Part shown: piece by piece, positions 33,768 through 44,032 of the stretch
Numbering within the stretch: the stretch's first letter is position 1
How the letters are laid out: every line of letters begins with the position of its first letter
Origin: RGIG4576 sp964613095
GTDB taxonomy: Bacteria; Bacteroidota; Bacteroidia; Bacteroidales; Muribaculaceae
DNA: 58,008 nucleotides
Assembly: GCA_964613095.1 (NCBI GenBank)
Contig: CAZTFX010000006.1
Location: forward strand, 1-58,008
Reading direction: 5' to 3'
The notes under the pieces: model-generated
Database searches by the model: none
What the model was told of the DNA's origin: nothing
What the model saw: the letters and a program-made list of their open reading frames with translations, nothing else
Program-made: the position numbers and the translations under genes

Positions 33768-33798
33768 CAAGGCGACATGCAAAATGCACATCGCCTTG
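33768..33798 (-). terminator. Terminator of the SusCDEF operon
   Basis: Inverted repeat CAAGGCGA / TCGCCTTG with inner TGCA pairing, followed on the minus strand by a run of T (AACTTTTTTAG). It lies 25 bp after the last gene of the operon. Confidence 0.88.
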
Positions 33799-33823
33799 AA
33801 TAATAAATTATAACCGTTAAGGA

Positions 33824-35281
33824 TTATTTCTTTGTTACAGTAGCTTTGTATGGAAGAGTTGACAAGTCAAGAACCACATCATAAGTACCATCTTCAGATA
33901 CTTTAAGATTACTTCCACCTTGAGTCAATTCATCAAATGAGTCACCGCCAAGATTGATATCCCAACCATCGTTAGCACGGAACTTGAATTCTTCACCGGC
34001 TTTCAATGTAACTTCACCTACATATTTAATATCAGTAGGACCTGTAATTGCTGCAGTCATTGGAAGAGAAGAACCCCATCCGTTGAAGCCACCAATCATA
34101 CCGATAGTAGTAATTTCGGTAATAGAGTAAGTCAACTTAGGAATGTTTACAGTACACCAATAAACACCTGTATTACCTGAGTTCAAGTTGCCGGCACCTC
34201 CATCGGTTGTTAAGCTGCCTTCAGTTCCTGAATTACCATAGTTAATATGAGACCAATCCGGAGCATTAGAGAACTTGAATTCTCCACTCAAATAAGCATA
34301 TCCTGTATAAGTTACATAATCTGTTGTAGATAACATATTTGAACTTGTATGACTCCATCCGTTAGAAGCACCCGGAGTATATAGATAATCAAATGCAGGA
34401 GTTATTTCATAAGTAGGATACTCCTCGTCATCGATTTGGCTATACATATCGATTGCAAATTGATATTTTCCGGCTCCATCCATAGCACCTGCCACAACCG
34501 AATAATCTGCACTGGTATTAGGGAATAACATACCAACTGTTTCATATTCCATACCTTCTTCAGCACCCATGGCACCTTCCAAAGAACCGGCGTTATAAAG
34601 CGATTCAGGAACTACAACCCAATAGAATGTACCACCGGCAGGTATATCAACGATTACAGAGAATTTTGTATCGTCATAAACATCCTTATCGGAGTGCAAG
34701 AATTCAGCTTTACTATCAAGAGATAATGCGTCAGGATCGTTACCGTAAACTAGATAGTATTTATTTTCCACACGGAAACCCGGGTCATAAGGAGTTACTG
34801 TAACTTGAGCTTCTCCAAAATACTTATCAATTCCGTTTACACGTACCTTTTCTGTACCATTTACTACATAAGCGGCATAACGGACATTTACCACGCGAGC
34901 TTCAGGATTACGTCCTTGAACTGCAAGATAAGCAGCCTGTAAATCGGCAACTGTAGCCGAAGCTGCATTAGCAGCGTTGGTTACAGGAACTTTCACTGCA
35001 TCCGAAAAATCTGCATTCTTTGCCATTTCCATAGCAAATTCCACTGTTGCACCTTCAGGAAGATTGGAAACACTAACAAATTCTGCTACAGGGAATGATT
35101 CAGTAGCTATTGCTTCAGTAAGAGTAATTGTACCGGCTAGAACATTCTTAGCTGTAAAATCTTCGGCTGTAAACAATTCTTCTTGCTCGTTTACTTGAGG
35201 CAGAACCTCTACCCATTCTTCTTCACAAGATGTAAAGATTAGGGTTAGAGCCATCATCAAAAATATATTTAACTTCTTCAT
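33824..35281 (-). CDS. SusF/SusE-family surface lipoprotein
   Basis: A 485-residue outer-membrane lipoprotein: signal peptide with lipobox LIFTSC (Cys19) followed by acidic residues (EEEW), consistent with surface export. An N-terminal SusE-like domain (about 35-160) is followed by at least two starch-binding-like beta-sandwich modules. The last (about 395-485) has GMIGGFNGWGSSLPM and FKFRANDGWDINLGGD, the aromatic carbohydrate-binding pattern typical of SusE/SusF C-terminal domains. It is last of four genes (31 bp after the SusE-like gene). The likely role is to bind an alpha-glucan or similar polysaccharide at the surface; no enzyme domain is present. Confidence 0.85.
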   Translation of the reverse strand: MKKLNIFLMMALTLIFTSCEEEWVEVLPQVNEQEELFTAEDFTAKNVLAGTITLTEAIATESFPVAEFVSVSNLPEGATVEFAMEMAKNADFSDAVKVPVTNAANAASATVADLQAAYLAVQGRNPEARVVNVRYAAYVVNGTEKVRVNGIDKYFGEAQVTVTPYDPGFRVENKYYLVYGNDPDALSLDSKAEFLHSDKDVYDDTKFSVIVDIPAGGTFYWVVVPESLYNAGSLEGAMGAEEGMEYETVGMLFPNTSADYSVVAGAMDGAGKYQFAIDMYSQIDDEEYPTYEITPAFDYLYTPGASNGWSHTSSNMLSTTDYVTYTGYAYLSGEFKFSNAPDWSHINYGNSGTEGSLTTDGGAGNLNSGNTGVYWCTVNIPKLTYSITEITTIGMIGGFNGWGSSLPMTAAITGPTDIKYVGEVTLKAGEEFKFRANDGWDINLGGDSFDELTQGGSNLKVSEDGTYDVVLDLSTLPYKATVTKK

Positions 35282-35312
35282 ATATAATTCATTTTTAAAG
35301 TTACAACCTTAA

Positions 35313-36200
35313 TTATTCAGCTACAGCTTGCATTGTCACCTTATAATCAGAACCAGACAAGTCAACTGTAATCTTCATCTTGCCACCAGCCCAATCAGGG
35401 AATGCATATTTACCTTTACCCTTCATTGCCGCACCTGAATAAATACCATCTGAATCCAATGCACATACAAGGTCTTCATCCGGTTCTTGTGAACCAACAG
35501 AAGCTCCGGCATCCCAACCGGTCAATTCAGTATAGAAACGGAATGTAGCTTGACCTGCTTCAATTTGGAATGTTCCTGAGTAAATCTTACTTCCGATAGC
35601 ATCGTTGGCTTCAAATAATCTCCAACCAGCCAATGCTTCAGCATTACCTGCATCAGGACCTGTCCAACCACTTGGCTGTCCAATCAAGTATATATATCCC
35701 GGAAGTTTCAATGCGAAGTAACCTTTCACTTGTTCCAAACAAACCACGTTGGAAACAATTGCACTGGCTTCAGGAGCTCCGGCAACTTCGGCACGTAGGC
35801 GTAGATAAATCTTACGAGCCGGTTCATCGGTGTAACCTTCTTCAGTTGTTATACCACGTAGATTACACATCGCAATTGCAAGTTCCTCTCCATTTACTTG
35901 AATATCACTACAATCAGTATATGGATTTTCATTTACTTCTTTATATTCTGCAAAATCTTCAGTTAAAGAAGCCTGCGCATAATAATTTGCGGCAGCAGAA
36001 TAGCCATAATCAGGTTGTGAACATGTAAGTTTCACTGTTGTTGCCGCACTCAATTCGATATATTGAGTTGCCATAACCGGAGTATTTAGGACAAACTTTG
36101 TTGGAGTTTGTAGCACCGGATTTTCTTCTTGTGGTTCTTCACATGAAGTCACGAAAAGAAGTGCAAGAAGACTGAAAAATATATAATTTAACTTTTTCAT
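35313..36200 (-). CDS. SusE-like outer-membrane lipoprotein
   Basis: A 295-residue lipoprotein with lipobox LFVTSC (Cys20) followed by EEPQEE, a lipoprotein surface-export-like acidic stretch. The N-terminal SusE domain (about 30-150) includes FVLNTPVMATQYIELS, which matches the common SusE opening. The C-terminal part (about 165-290) contains a binding-module pattern, IYLIGQPSGWTGPDAG, LYSG-type strands and tryptophans. It is shorter than typical SusE and seems to have one binding module. It lies between the SusD-like gene (32 bp upstream) and the SusF-like gene (31 bp downstream). Confidence 0.82.
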   Translation of the reverse strand: MKKLNYIFFSLLALLFVTSCEEPQEENPVLQTPTKFVLNTPVMATQYIELSAATTVKLTCSQPDYGYSAAANYYAQASLTEDFAEYKEVNENPYTDCSDIQVNGEELAIAMCNLRGITTEEGYTDEPARKIYLRLRAEVAGAPEASAIVSNVVCLEQVKGYFALKLPGYIYLIGQPSGWTGPDAGNAEALAGWRLFEANDAIGSKIYSGTFQIEAGQATFRFYTELTGWDAGASVGSQEPDEDLVCALDSDGIYSGAAMKGKGKYAFPDWAGGKMKITVDLSGSDYKVTMQAVAE

Positions 36201-36232
36201 GTTATTCCTTTTTTATCAGTTTAGAAACCACA

Positions 36233-37906
36233 TTAATAACCGGGATTTTGTTCAAATTCAGGTTGAGCAGAGATAACATTTGATGGAATTGGGAACACAT
36301 TCATATAAGATGGAATAGAACCGCCCTTAAGAACATTGTTTTTCCAAGACCACAAGTAGTTGCTGCCTGTAAACTTATCGTGACGAATCAAGTCGGAACG
36401 ACGAACATTTTCCCAATACAATTCACGACAACGTTCATCAAGAATATTAGCTGCAGTCATTTCGGCTGGAGTCCATTTAGCAACACCGGCACGTTCACGC
36501 ACATAATTCACATAAGTCAATGCCTTTGAAGCATCTCCGGCACCGTCAACGATGTTACATTCTGCATAAGTCAGGTAAACTTCTGCAAGACGGAACATTG
36601 GAAGGTCGGTATCAGGGAATTGTTCTGAACGAACTGCAGTAGCACCTGTCGGGTCATAAGAACCACCATTAGCAGTACTCCATTCACCATTAGTACCCTT
36701 TAACAAGTTTGTAAACTTAACTACACCATAACCATCGGTGAATGTAGAGAATCCTGTATTTTCCTTACTGAATCCTTTATCTTCTTTACACCACATTGAC
36801 CAACGAATATCTTCGGCTGTAAATTTATCGGAGAATTCAGGAGTAGCGTGCATACAGCCCCATTGAGCTCCCATACCATAATCAGCTTGATTCATATAAG
36901 CGCCGTCATCAGCCCATGTCATGTTCTTAACGTTTGCTGCACATAGGAATGTAGTACCACCGTAAGGTTGAATATATTCACTATCATAAGGAATACCCCA
37001 AAGCACTTCATTTTCGGCAGTATTGCCACCACCCGGCAAATATACATCATTATCACCGCAGAATAGATATAGATAGTGATTAGCAAGACCTGAGCCATTA
37101 AAACCACCACCTTGGTGACGAGCTATAATTGCTTCACAATGTTCTTGAGCCTTAGCAGCACCATTAACGGCACCATCGGTATAAACCTTAGCGTTCAAGT
37201 AAGTACGAGCAAGAAGTGCTTGAACACCGTCTTTACCCACACGACCATAAATAGGAGTTGCATCGCTGAAAGAAGCAACAAGGTCTTCCAACTCAGCCAC
37301 CAACCAAGTATAAAGATCAAGACGAGAAATTTGAACAGGATTTCCTGTAGATGTTTCATCAATGAAACCACCCTTTCCGAACAAATCAAGTACCCAATAA
37401 TAACTTAATGCACGCATAGCACGAGCCTCAAGACGATATTGAGCAAGATCGGCTTCCGAGCCCGGAACACCATTATCAATCAAACGGATAAAGTCGTTAC
37501 ATATAGCAATATGTACATAAAGACGTGAATAAGTACCAAAGATATTTGCATTATCCTTTCCCCAAGTACCTGTTACAAGGTCAAAAACACCCACGTCAGG
37601 CCAAATCCAATTTGATTCATCGGTAGTAAACTCGTTCATCATATAAAGAGCACGAGTATATTGGCTAGTACCACCATCAAGACCTGAGATATCAGAGTCT
37701 CCATTAGGACCTGTTTGTCCTGAAACAGCAATACCTGAATAACATTTTGCCAGAGCTTGACGCACATCATCTTCGGTGAAACTCGACGAAGTAAGGATAT
37801 TAGGATCCTCCGGAGTCTGGTTCAAATCACCGGTACAAGAAGTTGCCATTCCTAACGAGAATGTCAAGGCTAAAGCTGAAAGTGATTTATAAATATATGA
37901 TTTCAT
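36233..37906 (-). CDS. SusD/RagB-family nutrient-binding lipoprotein
   Basis: A 557-residue outer-membrane lipoprotein forming the lid of the SusC transporter. It has a lipobox-type signal (LGMATSC), the SusD TPR-like helices with ALLARTYLNAKVY, and the C-terminal signature DERCRELYWENVRRSDLIRHDKFTG, then NVFPIPSNVISAQPEFEQNPGY at the end, which is diagnostic of the family. I chose the ATG at 37906; an upstream GTG at 37924 is in frame. It follows susC by 28 bp. The substrate cannot be read, but SusE/F-like partners with glucan-binding modules suggest starch or a related glucan. Confidence 0.95.
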   Translation of the reverse strand: MKSYIYKSLSALALTFSLGMATSCTGDLNQTPEDPNILTSSSFTEDDVRQALAKCYSGIAVSGQTGPNGDSDISGLDGGTSQYTRALYMMNEFTTDESNWIWPDVGVFDLVTGTWGKDNANIFGTYSRLYVHIAICNDFIRLIDNGVPGSEADLAQYRLEARAMRALSYYWVLDLFGKGGFIDETSTGNPVQISRLDLYTWLVAELEDLVASFSDATPIYGRVGKDGVQALLARTYLNAKVYTDGAVNGAAKAQEHCEAIIARHQGGGFNGSGLANHYLYLFCGDNDVYLPGGGNTAENEVLWGIPYDSEYIQPYGGTTFLCAANVKNMTWADDGAYMNQADYGMGAQWGCMHATPEFSDKFTAEDIRWSMWCKEDKGFSKENTGFSTFTDGYGVVKFTNLLKGTNGEWSTANGGSYDPTGATAVRSEQFPDTDLPMFRLAEVYLTYAECNIVDGAGDASKALTYVNYVRERAGVAKWTPAEMTAANILDERCRELYWENVRRSDLIRHDKFTGSNYLWSWKNNVLKGGSIPSYMNVFPIPSNVISAQPEFEQNPGY

Positions 37907-37934
37907 TATTTTTTCTTTTTTCACGAGTTAAACA

Positions 37935-40900
37935 TTAGAATGTAGCTACAAGACCTAGAGTGAATGTTACAGGACGTGGATATACATTGTTGTCGATACC
38001 ACTATAAACTTCAGGATCCAAACCACTATACTGAGTGATTACAAATGGATTTTGAACAGCTCCATAAATGCGTAGTCTTGAGAAGTTCTTGGCAAGGTCA
38101 TTGAAAGTATAACCCACTGTTATATTATCACAACGCAAGTAGCTTGCATTTTCCAACCAATAATCGCTTAAATACAAGTTACGAGAAGGATTAACCGTAC
38201 CATCAAAATAATAATCGGTTTTAATCAAGTTACTCAAGTTAGAGTTCTTGTAAGTATTAGCCAAAGTAGTATTAGAAGCCATTACGTTATTGTAAACATA
38301 GTTTCCAAGACTAGCACGCAAATTAATACCAAAGTCCCAATTCTTCCAATTTACGGTAGTACCCAAAGTCATTGTCACCTTAGGATCTTTGCTATAACGT
38401 ACACGAAGGTCATCATCATTGATTGTACCATCACCGTTTTGATCTACAAATTCACCTTCGATTGGATTACCTGCAGCATCATATACTTGTTCATATAGTA
38501 AGAATGAATTTGCCGCATAGCCTTCTTTATACACTTGAACTGTATTACCTGTTGCACCGCTGATACCTCCGGTTGTTACCATTGTACCATCATTATTCAA
38601 TTTAGTAATTTTGTTCTTGTTATAAGCTACGTTGTAGTTAACAGTCCAAGTCAAATCTTTATTTACAATAGGACGAGCTGTAATGTTAAATTCAATACCT
38701 TGATTTTCAAGAGTACCAATATTTTGATTCAAATAGTTGGTAGTTGCACTACCGGCTGGAACCGATACATAGCTCAACAAGTCCTTAGATTCACGGAAGT
38801 AATAGTCAACAGCAGCAGTAATACGGTTATTCATGAAACCGAAGTCCATTCCGGCATTCCAAGTTGTAGTTTCTTCCCACTTCAAGTTAGGATTATAACC
38901 GCTTGGATAAAGTGTTGATTGGAACTTATCGCCTTGACCATTGATAGAAGGATAATAAGAACCTTGTGTAGCTTGCTTGTAAGTAGCCATGTAGTCAAAG
39001 TATCCACCTATATCTTGTTGACCGGTGATACCCCAACCTAGACGAAGTTTCCATTCGTTCATAACATCTTTAAGACCTTTAGCCCAAGATTCATCAAGAA
39101 TCTTCCAACCAAGAGCTACTGATGGGAATGTACCCCAACGGTTATCTTTGCTGAAACGAGAAGTACCATCACGACGTACAGTGACTGTCAACAAATAACG
39201 ATCCATGAATGTATAATTCAAACGACCAAAGAATGAAATCAATTGAAGATTTGCATTATCCCAATGATAAGGATCAACATAAGATGTACCTATGCGATCA
39301 ATTGTTGAAGGATCCTCTGTCAAGAAATAGTATCCATTCTTATCTTGAGAAATTACATTAAATCCTGAAGTCAAATACTCTGTACCGTTATTCCAACCGC
39401 TTGCAGTGAAACGTTGCCATGAATAACCTGCGGTAACATCGAAATAAGAACCTATTGATTCAATTTCTTTCTTATAGTTGGCATAGAAATCAAGCAATGT
39501 ATTGAACTTGCGTTGGAATTGATAATAATCGGTTGCAGCACCATCATTCTTACAGTTTTTCCAAGAAAGTGGAGAATTTTGAGCAACTTTATTGTGCTCC
39601 TTTGAACGGCTCATATCATAACCTAAATTCAAATTCAAACGCAAATCAGGCAAGAAATGTAAAGCATAATCAAGTTGTAAATTACCATTACTACGCAATA
39701 CGTCGGAATAGTTATTACGATCCTTAAGCATGCTTACTGCATTCATTGTAGAGTTGCTGTTAAGCACACCGGCATTAGTCCACAAATTATATCCATTATA
39801 CAATTCCAAAGCAGTAAGAGTTGGCTTACCATTAGAGCCCACTGTCAATGTTTTCCAATCCTTGTAAACAGTACGAGTAGGGTCACTTGCAAGAGCAGCA
39901 CCTACAGCATCGGTACTTGCAAAATTATTCTTGATATAATATCCCTTTGCATTGGCTTGTACTTTCAATTTACCTTCGAAGAATTCAGGAGTAAGATTGA
40001 AACCGAAAGTAAGACGATCCATCTTGGAAGTCTTCAAGATACCATTATTATTGGTATAAGAAACAGCAACACGATAAGGAAGAATACCGGCAGTACCACC
40101 TACACTTAAATTATAGTCACTTGACACTGTTGTACGAAGTATTTCATCTTGCCAATCGGTATTAGCATTACCCATTACCTTTACAGCTTCGCTATCAGAA
40201 CCATGATAAGCCGACAACACCTTACGATATTCACCGGCATCCAATACATCCCAAGTTTTACGAGCTGTGTTAATGTACATATTAGCTGAGAAGTTTACTT
40301 GCGGTTTACCGGCTTTACCTTTCTTAGTAGTGATAATGATAACACCGTTAGAAGCACGGCTACCATAAATTGCAGTAGCAGAAGCGTCCTTAAGAACCAC
40401 CATGTTTTCAATGTTATCGGGTGCAATCATTGAAAGAGAGTTACCCATACCTTGTACACTTCCGTTGTCCAAAGGTACACCATCAACAACAATAAGCGGG
40501 TCATTGCTTGCATTAAGAGAAGCACCACCACGGATACGGATTGTACCACCTCCTTCAGGACCTGCACTGGTTGTTACAACCACACCCGGAGTTTGACCTA
40601 CAAGAAGATCTTGTACCGAAGTGGCAAGACCGGCTTGAATTTCGCTAGGTTTGATTGTTGACACCGAACCTGTCGCGTCATTCTTCTTAACTGTACCATA
40701 ACCGATGGCAACCACTTCTTCAAGGACCGCGCTGTTTGGCTTAAGCGTAATCTTGATTTGTGTTCTGCCATCCACCGGAACTTCTTGCGCAATATAACCC
40801 ACGTATGATACTACAAGGATAGCATTAGGGTCGGCTTGCACGCTAAAGTTACCATCGAAATCGGTTGCAACTCCCGAAGTAGTACCCTTTACCAAGACAC

Positions 40901-41048
40901 TGGCTCCGATTAGAGTCTCACCTGTTTCATCATACACTGTACCCTGTACAGTGATTTTCTGCGCTAAAGCAGGAAGCGACATACATAGTGACAACAACAT
41001 CACCAGCATAGTCTTCCGATTCATCATTTTGAAAAATGAGTTCTTCAT
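37935..41048 (-). CDS. SusC/RagA-family TonB-linked outer-membrane transporter
   Basis: A 1037-residue TonB-dependent beta-barrel importing oligosaccharides. Signal peptide to about residue 29 (ALA|QKI), then a carboxypeptidase-regulatory-like domain (about 32-112, with GTVYDETGETLIGASV). The plug begins EEVVAIGYGTVKKNDATGSV and contains LIVVDGVPLDNG and IYGSRASNGVIIITTKKG, all characteristic of SusC. The barrel ends in a terminal aromatic (LVATF). It is first in the operon susC-susD-susE-susF. No glycosidase, sensor or sigma/anti-sigma gene is adjacent. The 519-bp upstream region carries possible promoters and leader hairpins. Confidence 0.96.
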   Translation of the reverse strand: MKNSFFKMMNRKTMLVMLLSLCMSLPALAQKITVQGTVYDETGETLIGASVLVKGTTSGVATDFDGNFSVQADPNAILVVSYVGYIAQEVPVDGRTQIKITLKPNSAVLEEVVAIGYGTVKKNDATGSVSTIKPSEIQAGLATSVQDLLVGQTPGVVVTTSAGPEGGGTIRIRGGASLNASNDPLIVVDGVPLDNGSVQGMGNSLSMIAPDNIENMVVLKDASATAIYGSRASNGVIIITTKKGKAGKPQVNFSANMYINTARKTWDVLDAGEYRKVLSAYHGSDSEAVKVMGNANTDWQDEILRTTVSSDYNLSVGGTAGILPYRVAVSYTNNNGILKTSKMDRLTFGFNLTPEFFEGKLKVQANAKGYYIKNNFASTDAVGAALASDPTRTVYKDWKTLTVGSNGKPTLTALELYNGYNLWTNAGVLNSNSTMNAVSMLKDRNNYSDVLRSNGNLQLDYALHFLPDLRLNLNLGYDMSRSKEHNKVAQNSPLSWKNCKNDGAATDYYQFQRKFNTLLDFYANYKKEIESIGSYFDVTAGYSWQRFTASGWNNGTEYLTSGFNVISQDKNGYYFLTEDPSTIDRIGTSYVDPYHWDNANLQLISFFGRLNYTFMDRYLLTVTVRRDGTSRFSKDNRWGTFPSVALGWKILDESWAKGLKDVMNEWKLRLGWGITGQQDIGGYFDYMATYKQATQGSYYPSINGQGDKFQSTLYPSGYNPNLKWEETTTWNAGMDFGFMNNRITAAVDYYFRESKDLLSYVSVPAGSATTNYLNQNIGTLENQGIEFNITARPIVNKDLTWTVNYNVAYNKNKITKLNNDGTMVTTGGISGATGNTVQVYKEGYAANSFLLYEQVYDAAGNPIEGEFVDQNGDGTINDDDLRVRYSKDPKVTMTLGTTVNWKNWDFGINLRASLGNYVYNNVMASNTTLANTYKNSNLSNLIKTDYYFDGTVNPSRNLYLSDYWLENASYLRCDNITVGYTFNDLAKNFSRLRIYGAVQNPFVITQYSGLDPEVYSGIDNNVYPRPVTFTLGLVATF

Positions 41049-41567
41049 GCAAAAATCGTTTTTAGTTTTACAATTGGTTTATATTAAAATTATTTCTCTC
41101 TATAAATATTTTCCGTTATTTTAGGAGTCTTGATTAATGATTTTGCCTTAACGGTTCCCTCTCAATATTGATAAACAAACTTTTACACTTTTTGGTTTTA
41201 AGTTTTCAGGTTTTATTACCAACCATAGGTACACAATAAAACACGAGATTACCTAAAGCACCCTCGTGATCGCAAATTTACATTACATCAGCGAATTACT
41301 CTTAATCATAGGTTCAGTTAAATATTCAACTTGCAAATTTATATATATTTTTGATTTTAAAGAGTATTAAATTTCTTTTTTTCAAAATTTAACATTAGTT
41401 AATTCCACGCCATCATTTTTTTAACATCAAAATCACACTTTAAGACAAAATCATGGTAAATATGTGTAAAAACTCATTAATATATCAGCCACCGAACTAT
41501 TCATTAACAAAAAATAGCTACATTTGCATAATATTTGAATATTGAAATAAATTCCTTTTTAAGAAAT
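41049..41567. other. Divergent intergenic region of the Sus operon and patB
   Basis: No supportable gene. On the minus strand two TAAATTTG elements (41273-41280 and 41334-41341) could drive susC, giving leaders of about 220 or 280 nt. A hairpin CACGAG/CTCGTG (41242-41268) followed by TTTTATT on the minus strand lies in the leader and looks terminator-like. On the plus strand TACATTTG (41519-41526) is a candidate -7 for patB, 41 bp before its ATG. Confidence 0.45.
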
Positions 41568-42743
41568 ATGGCTAAGTATAACTTTGACAAAATCATAGAC
41601 CGACATGGAACCGGTTCCATTATGACCGATTGCTTGACAAAGGTATTTGGTCGTGATGACCTTTGCCCTCTTTGGATTGCCGACATGGATTTCGAAGTGT
41701 GTCCGGCAATCAGCGAAGCCTTGGAAAAACGCGCCTCACACCACATTTATGGTTACTCTCAAGCTCCCGACAGCTATTGGGAGTCCATTATCAACTGGAT
41801 AAAACGTCGTCACAACTGGAATGTTTCCAGAGAAGAAATGACTTATGTGAACGGAGTGGTGAGAGGATATGCCTACGCCTTGAATTTCTTCACTCAAAGA
41901 GGTGATACGGTTGTGATACAACAACCCGTTTACAATCCATTCAAAAATGTAGCAATAGGAAATCACCGTCGTGTAATAAGCAACGACCTTATACAAAAAG
42001 GAGATTCTTATATAATGGATTTGGCAGGACTGGAACATATTTTTGTTACAGAAAAGCCAAAATTGATGGTATTGTGCAACCCTCACAACCCTATCGGAAT
42101 TTGTTGGGATAATGAAACACTAAAAGAAGTGGCACGCTTGACACGTAAATACAATGTAATAGTCGTAAGTGACGAAATCCATGGTGATTTGGGACTTTTC
42201 GGACACAAACACACGCCTTTTGCTTCAGTAAGTGAAGACGCTGCAGCAGTAAGTGTTTCTTTTGGAGCTCCATCAAAAACATTCAATATACCGGGTGTTA
42301 CCAGCTCTTGGTGTGTTGTAAAAAATCCAGAGTTGCGCAAACCATTCTTTGAATGGTTGCAAGTCAACGAATTCAGTGTACCAACTTGGTTTGCAACTAC
42401 ATCTACCGAAGCGGCATATACACAAGGTGAAGAATGGCTTAACGAACTTATCCCATATATAGAAGACAACATTTTAGCAATTGAAGAATATTGCAAGAAA
42501 AATCTTCCTAATGTACATCCGGTCCGCCCTCAAGCGTCATTCTTAATATGGCTTGATTGCACAAAATTAGGATTAACTCATGATGAACTTATCGATTTAT
42601 TTGTTAATCATGCACACCTTGCTCTTAACGACGGAGAAATGTTCGGGAAAGGCGGTGAAGGACATATGCGCCTAAACGTTGCCAATTCACGTGAAATGCT
42701 GATTAATGCTCTAGACCAATTAAAGGAAGCCATCAACAGATAA
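41568..42743 (+). CDS. patB: MalY/PatB-family PLP-dependent C-S lyase
   Basis: A 391-residue fold-type I PLP enzyme. Family signatures: LWIADMDFEVCPAI near residue 33, YGYSQAPDSYWESI, VNGVVRGYAYAL, VLCNPHNPIGICW (cofactor Asn), VVSDEIHGDL, and the lysine of APSKTFNIPG that holds PLP. These enzymes cleave cystathionine or cysteine conjugates to pyruvate, ammonia and a thiol, and some act as aminotransferases. I chose the ATG at 41568 because the upstream TTG extension has no support. queA follows after 32 bp. Confidence 0.9.
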   Translation: MAKYNFDKIIDRHGTGSIMTDCLTKVFGRDDLCPLWIADMDFEVCPAISEALEKRASHHIYGYSQAPDSYWESIINWIKRRHNWNVSREEMTYVNGVVRGYAYALNFFTQRGDTVVIQQPVYNPFKNVAIGNHRRVISNDLIQKGDSYIMDLAGLEHIFVTEKPKLMVLCNPHNPIGICWDNETLKEVARLTRKYNVIVVSDEIHGDLGLFGHKHTPFASVSEDAAAVSVSFGAPSKTFNIPGVTSSWCVVKNPELRKPFFEWLQVNEFSVPTWFATTSTEAAYTQGEEWLNELIPYIEDNILAIEEYCKKNLPNVHPVRPQASFLIWLDCTKLGLTHDELIDLFVNHAHLALNDGEMFGKGGEGHMRLNVANSREMLINALDQLKEAINR

Positions 42744-42775
42744 TAAATATATTGTTTAGATATTGAGCTTATTTT

Positions 42776-43993
42776 ATGGCAATTAAAGATATCCAAATTA
42801 AAGATTTCAACTATCCGCTTCCGGATGAACGAATAGCAAAACACCCTTTGACAGAACGAGAGAAATGCAAATTACTATTTTATCAAAACAAGCAGATAAA
42901 AGATTTGCATTTCTATGACGTTCCGGTACTTCTCCCGGAAAAATCAATGCTTGTGTACAACAACACTCGCGTAATCAATGCTCGTTTACGTTTCCAAAAG
43001 CCTAACGGTGGTGCAACCATTGAGATTTTCTGTCTCGAACCAATTTTCCCACGCGATTATGCACAAGCATTCCAAACCAACGGAGAATGCCGATGGCTTT
43101 GCTTCGTTGGGAACTCAAAACGTTGGAAAACAGGGTCTTTGACTCAAGAAGTAAATACAAGCGGAACAACCGTACTTTTGTCGGCTACTCGCGGAGAGCA
43201 ACTCGGTAACGCTTTTGAAATAATCTTTAACTGGAATAAAGAAAATGTGACTTTTGCTTCATTGCTTGACGAAATAGGCGAAATCCCTATCCCACCATAT
43301 TTAAACAGAAGCACTGAAGAATCTGACTCGGAAGATTACCAAACTGTTTATTCTCACATCGAAGGCAGTGTAGCAGCTCCCACAGCAGGTCTTCATTTCA
43401 CCAACGAAATTCTATCCGAATGCGATAAACGAGGTATCACTCGCCGAGAATTGACTCTACATGTAGGTGCCGGTACTTTTCAACCGGTAAAATCGGAAAA
43501 CATAGGAGAACATTCCATGCACACCGAATTTATATCGGTAGAACGCAGTTTGTTGGAAGCTCTTATTAAAGCCGATGGAAATATTATTGCTGTAGGGACA
43601 ACTTCTGTGAGAACACTTGAAAGTTTATATTATATAGGTGTGACTTTATTGGAAAACCCTGACGCCTGTGAAGATGAATTGCGAGTAAAACAATGGGCTC
43701 CTTACGAAAAAGAATATACAGTAAGCACAAAAGACGCTTTACAATCAATAATAGACCATTTGGACAAAAAAGGAATTGACCGATACATTGGAAGCACTCA
43801 AATCATGATTGCACCATCATTCAAATTTCGTATCATAAAAGGTATGATTACCAATTTTCATCAACCGCAATCCACATTACTATTGTTGGTTTCAGCTTTC
43901 GTTGATGGAAATTGGAAAGAAATTTATGAATATGCACTTTCACATGATTATCGCTTCCTAAGTTACGGAGACAGTTCTCTGTTACTTAGATAA
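42776..43993 (+). CDS. queA: S-adenosylmethionine:tRNA ribosyltransferase-isomerase
   Basis: Transfers and isomerises ribose from S-adenosylmethionine to 7-aminomethyl-7-deazaguanine in tRNA, forming epoxyqueuosine at position 34. Motifs: FNYPLPDERIAKHP at the start, LVYNNTRVINARL, EGSVAAPTAGLHFT, LHVGAGTFQPVK, HTEFISVE, GTTSVRTLES and the C-terminal MITNFHQPQSTLLLLVSAF. Length 405 aa is on the long side of normal, from an insertion near 305-330. It is second in the patB-queA-porE run, with porE 39 bp downstream. Confidence 0.95.
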   Translation: MAIKDIQIKDFNYPLPDERIAKHPLTEREKCKLLFYQNKQIKDLHFYDVPVLLPEKSMLVYNNTRVINARLRFQKPNGGATIEIFCLEPIFPRDYAQAFQTNGECRWLCFVGNSKRWKTGSLTQEVNTSGTTVLLSATRGEQLGNAFEIIFNWNKENVTFASLLDEIGEIPIPPYLNRSTEESDSEDYQTVYSHIEGSVAAPTAGLHFTNEILSECDKRGITRRELTLHVGAGTFQPVKSENIGEHSMHTEFISVERSLLEALIKADGNIIAVGTTSVRTLESLYYIGVTLLENPDACEDELRVKQWAPYEKEYTVSTKDALQSIIDHLDKKGIDRYIGSTQIMIAPSFKFRIIKGMITNFHQPQSTLLLLVSAFVDGNWKEIYEYALSHDYRFLSYGDSSLLLR

Positions 43994-44032
43994 CACAATA
44001 AAACAAGGCTGTTTCACGTTGATATAATTACG

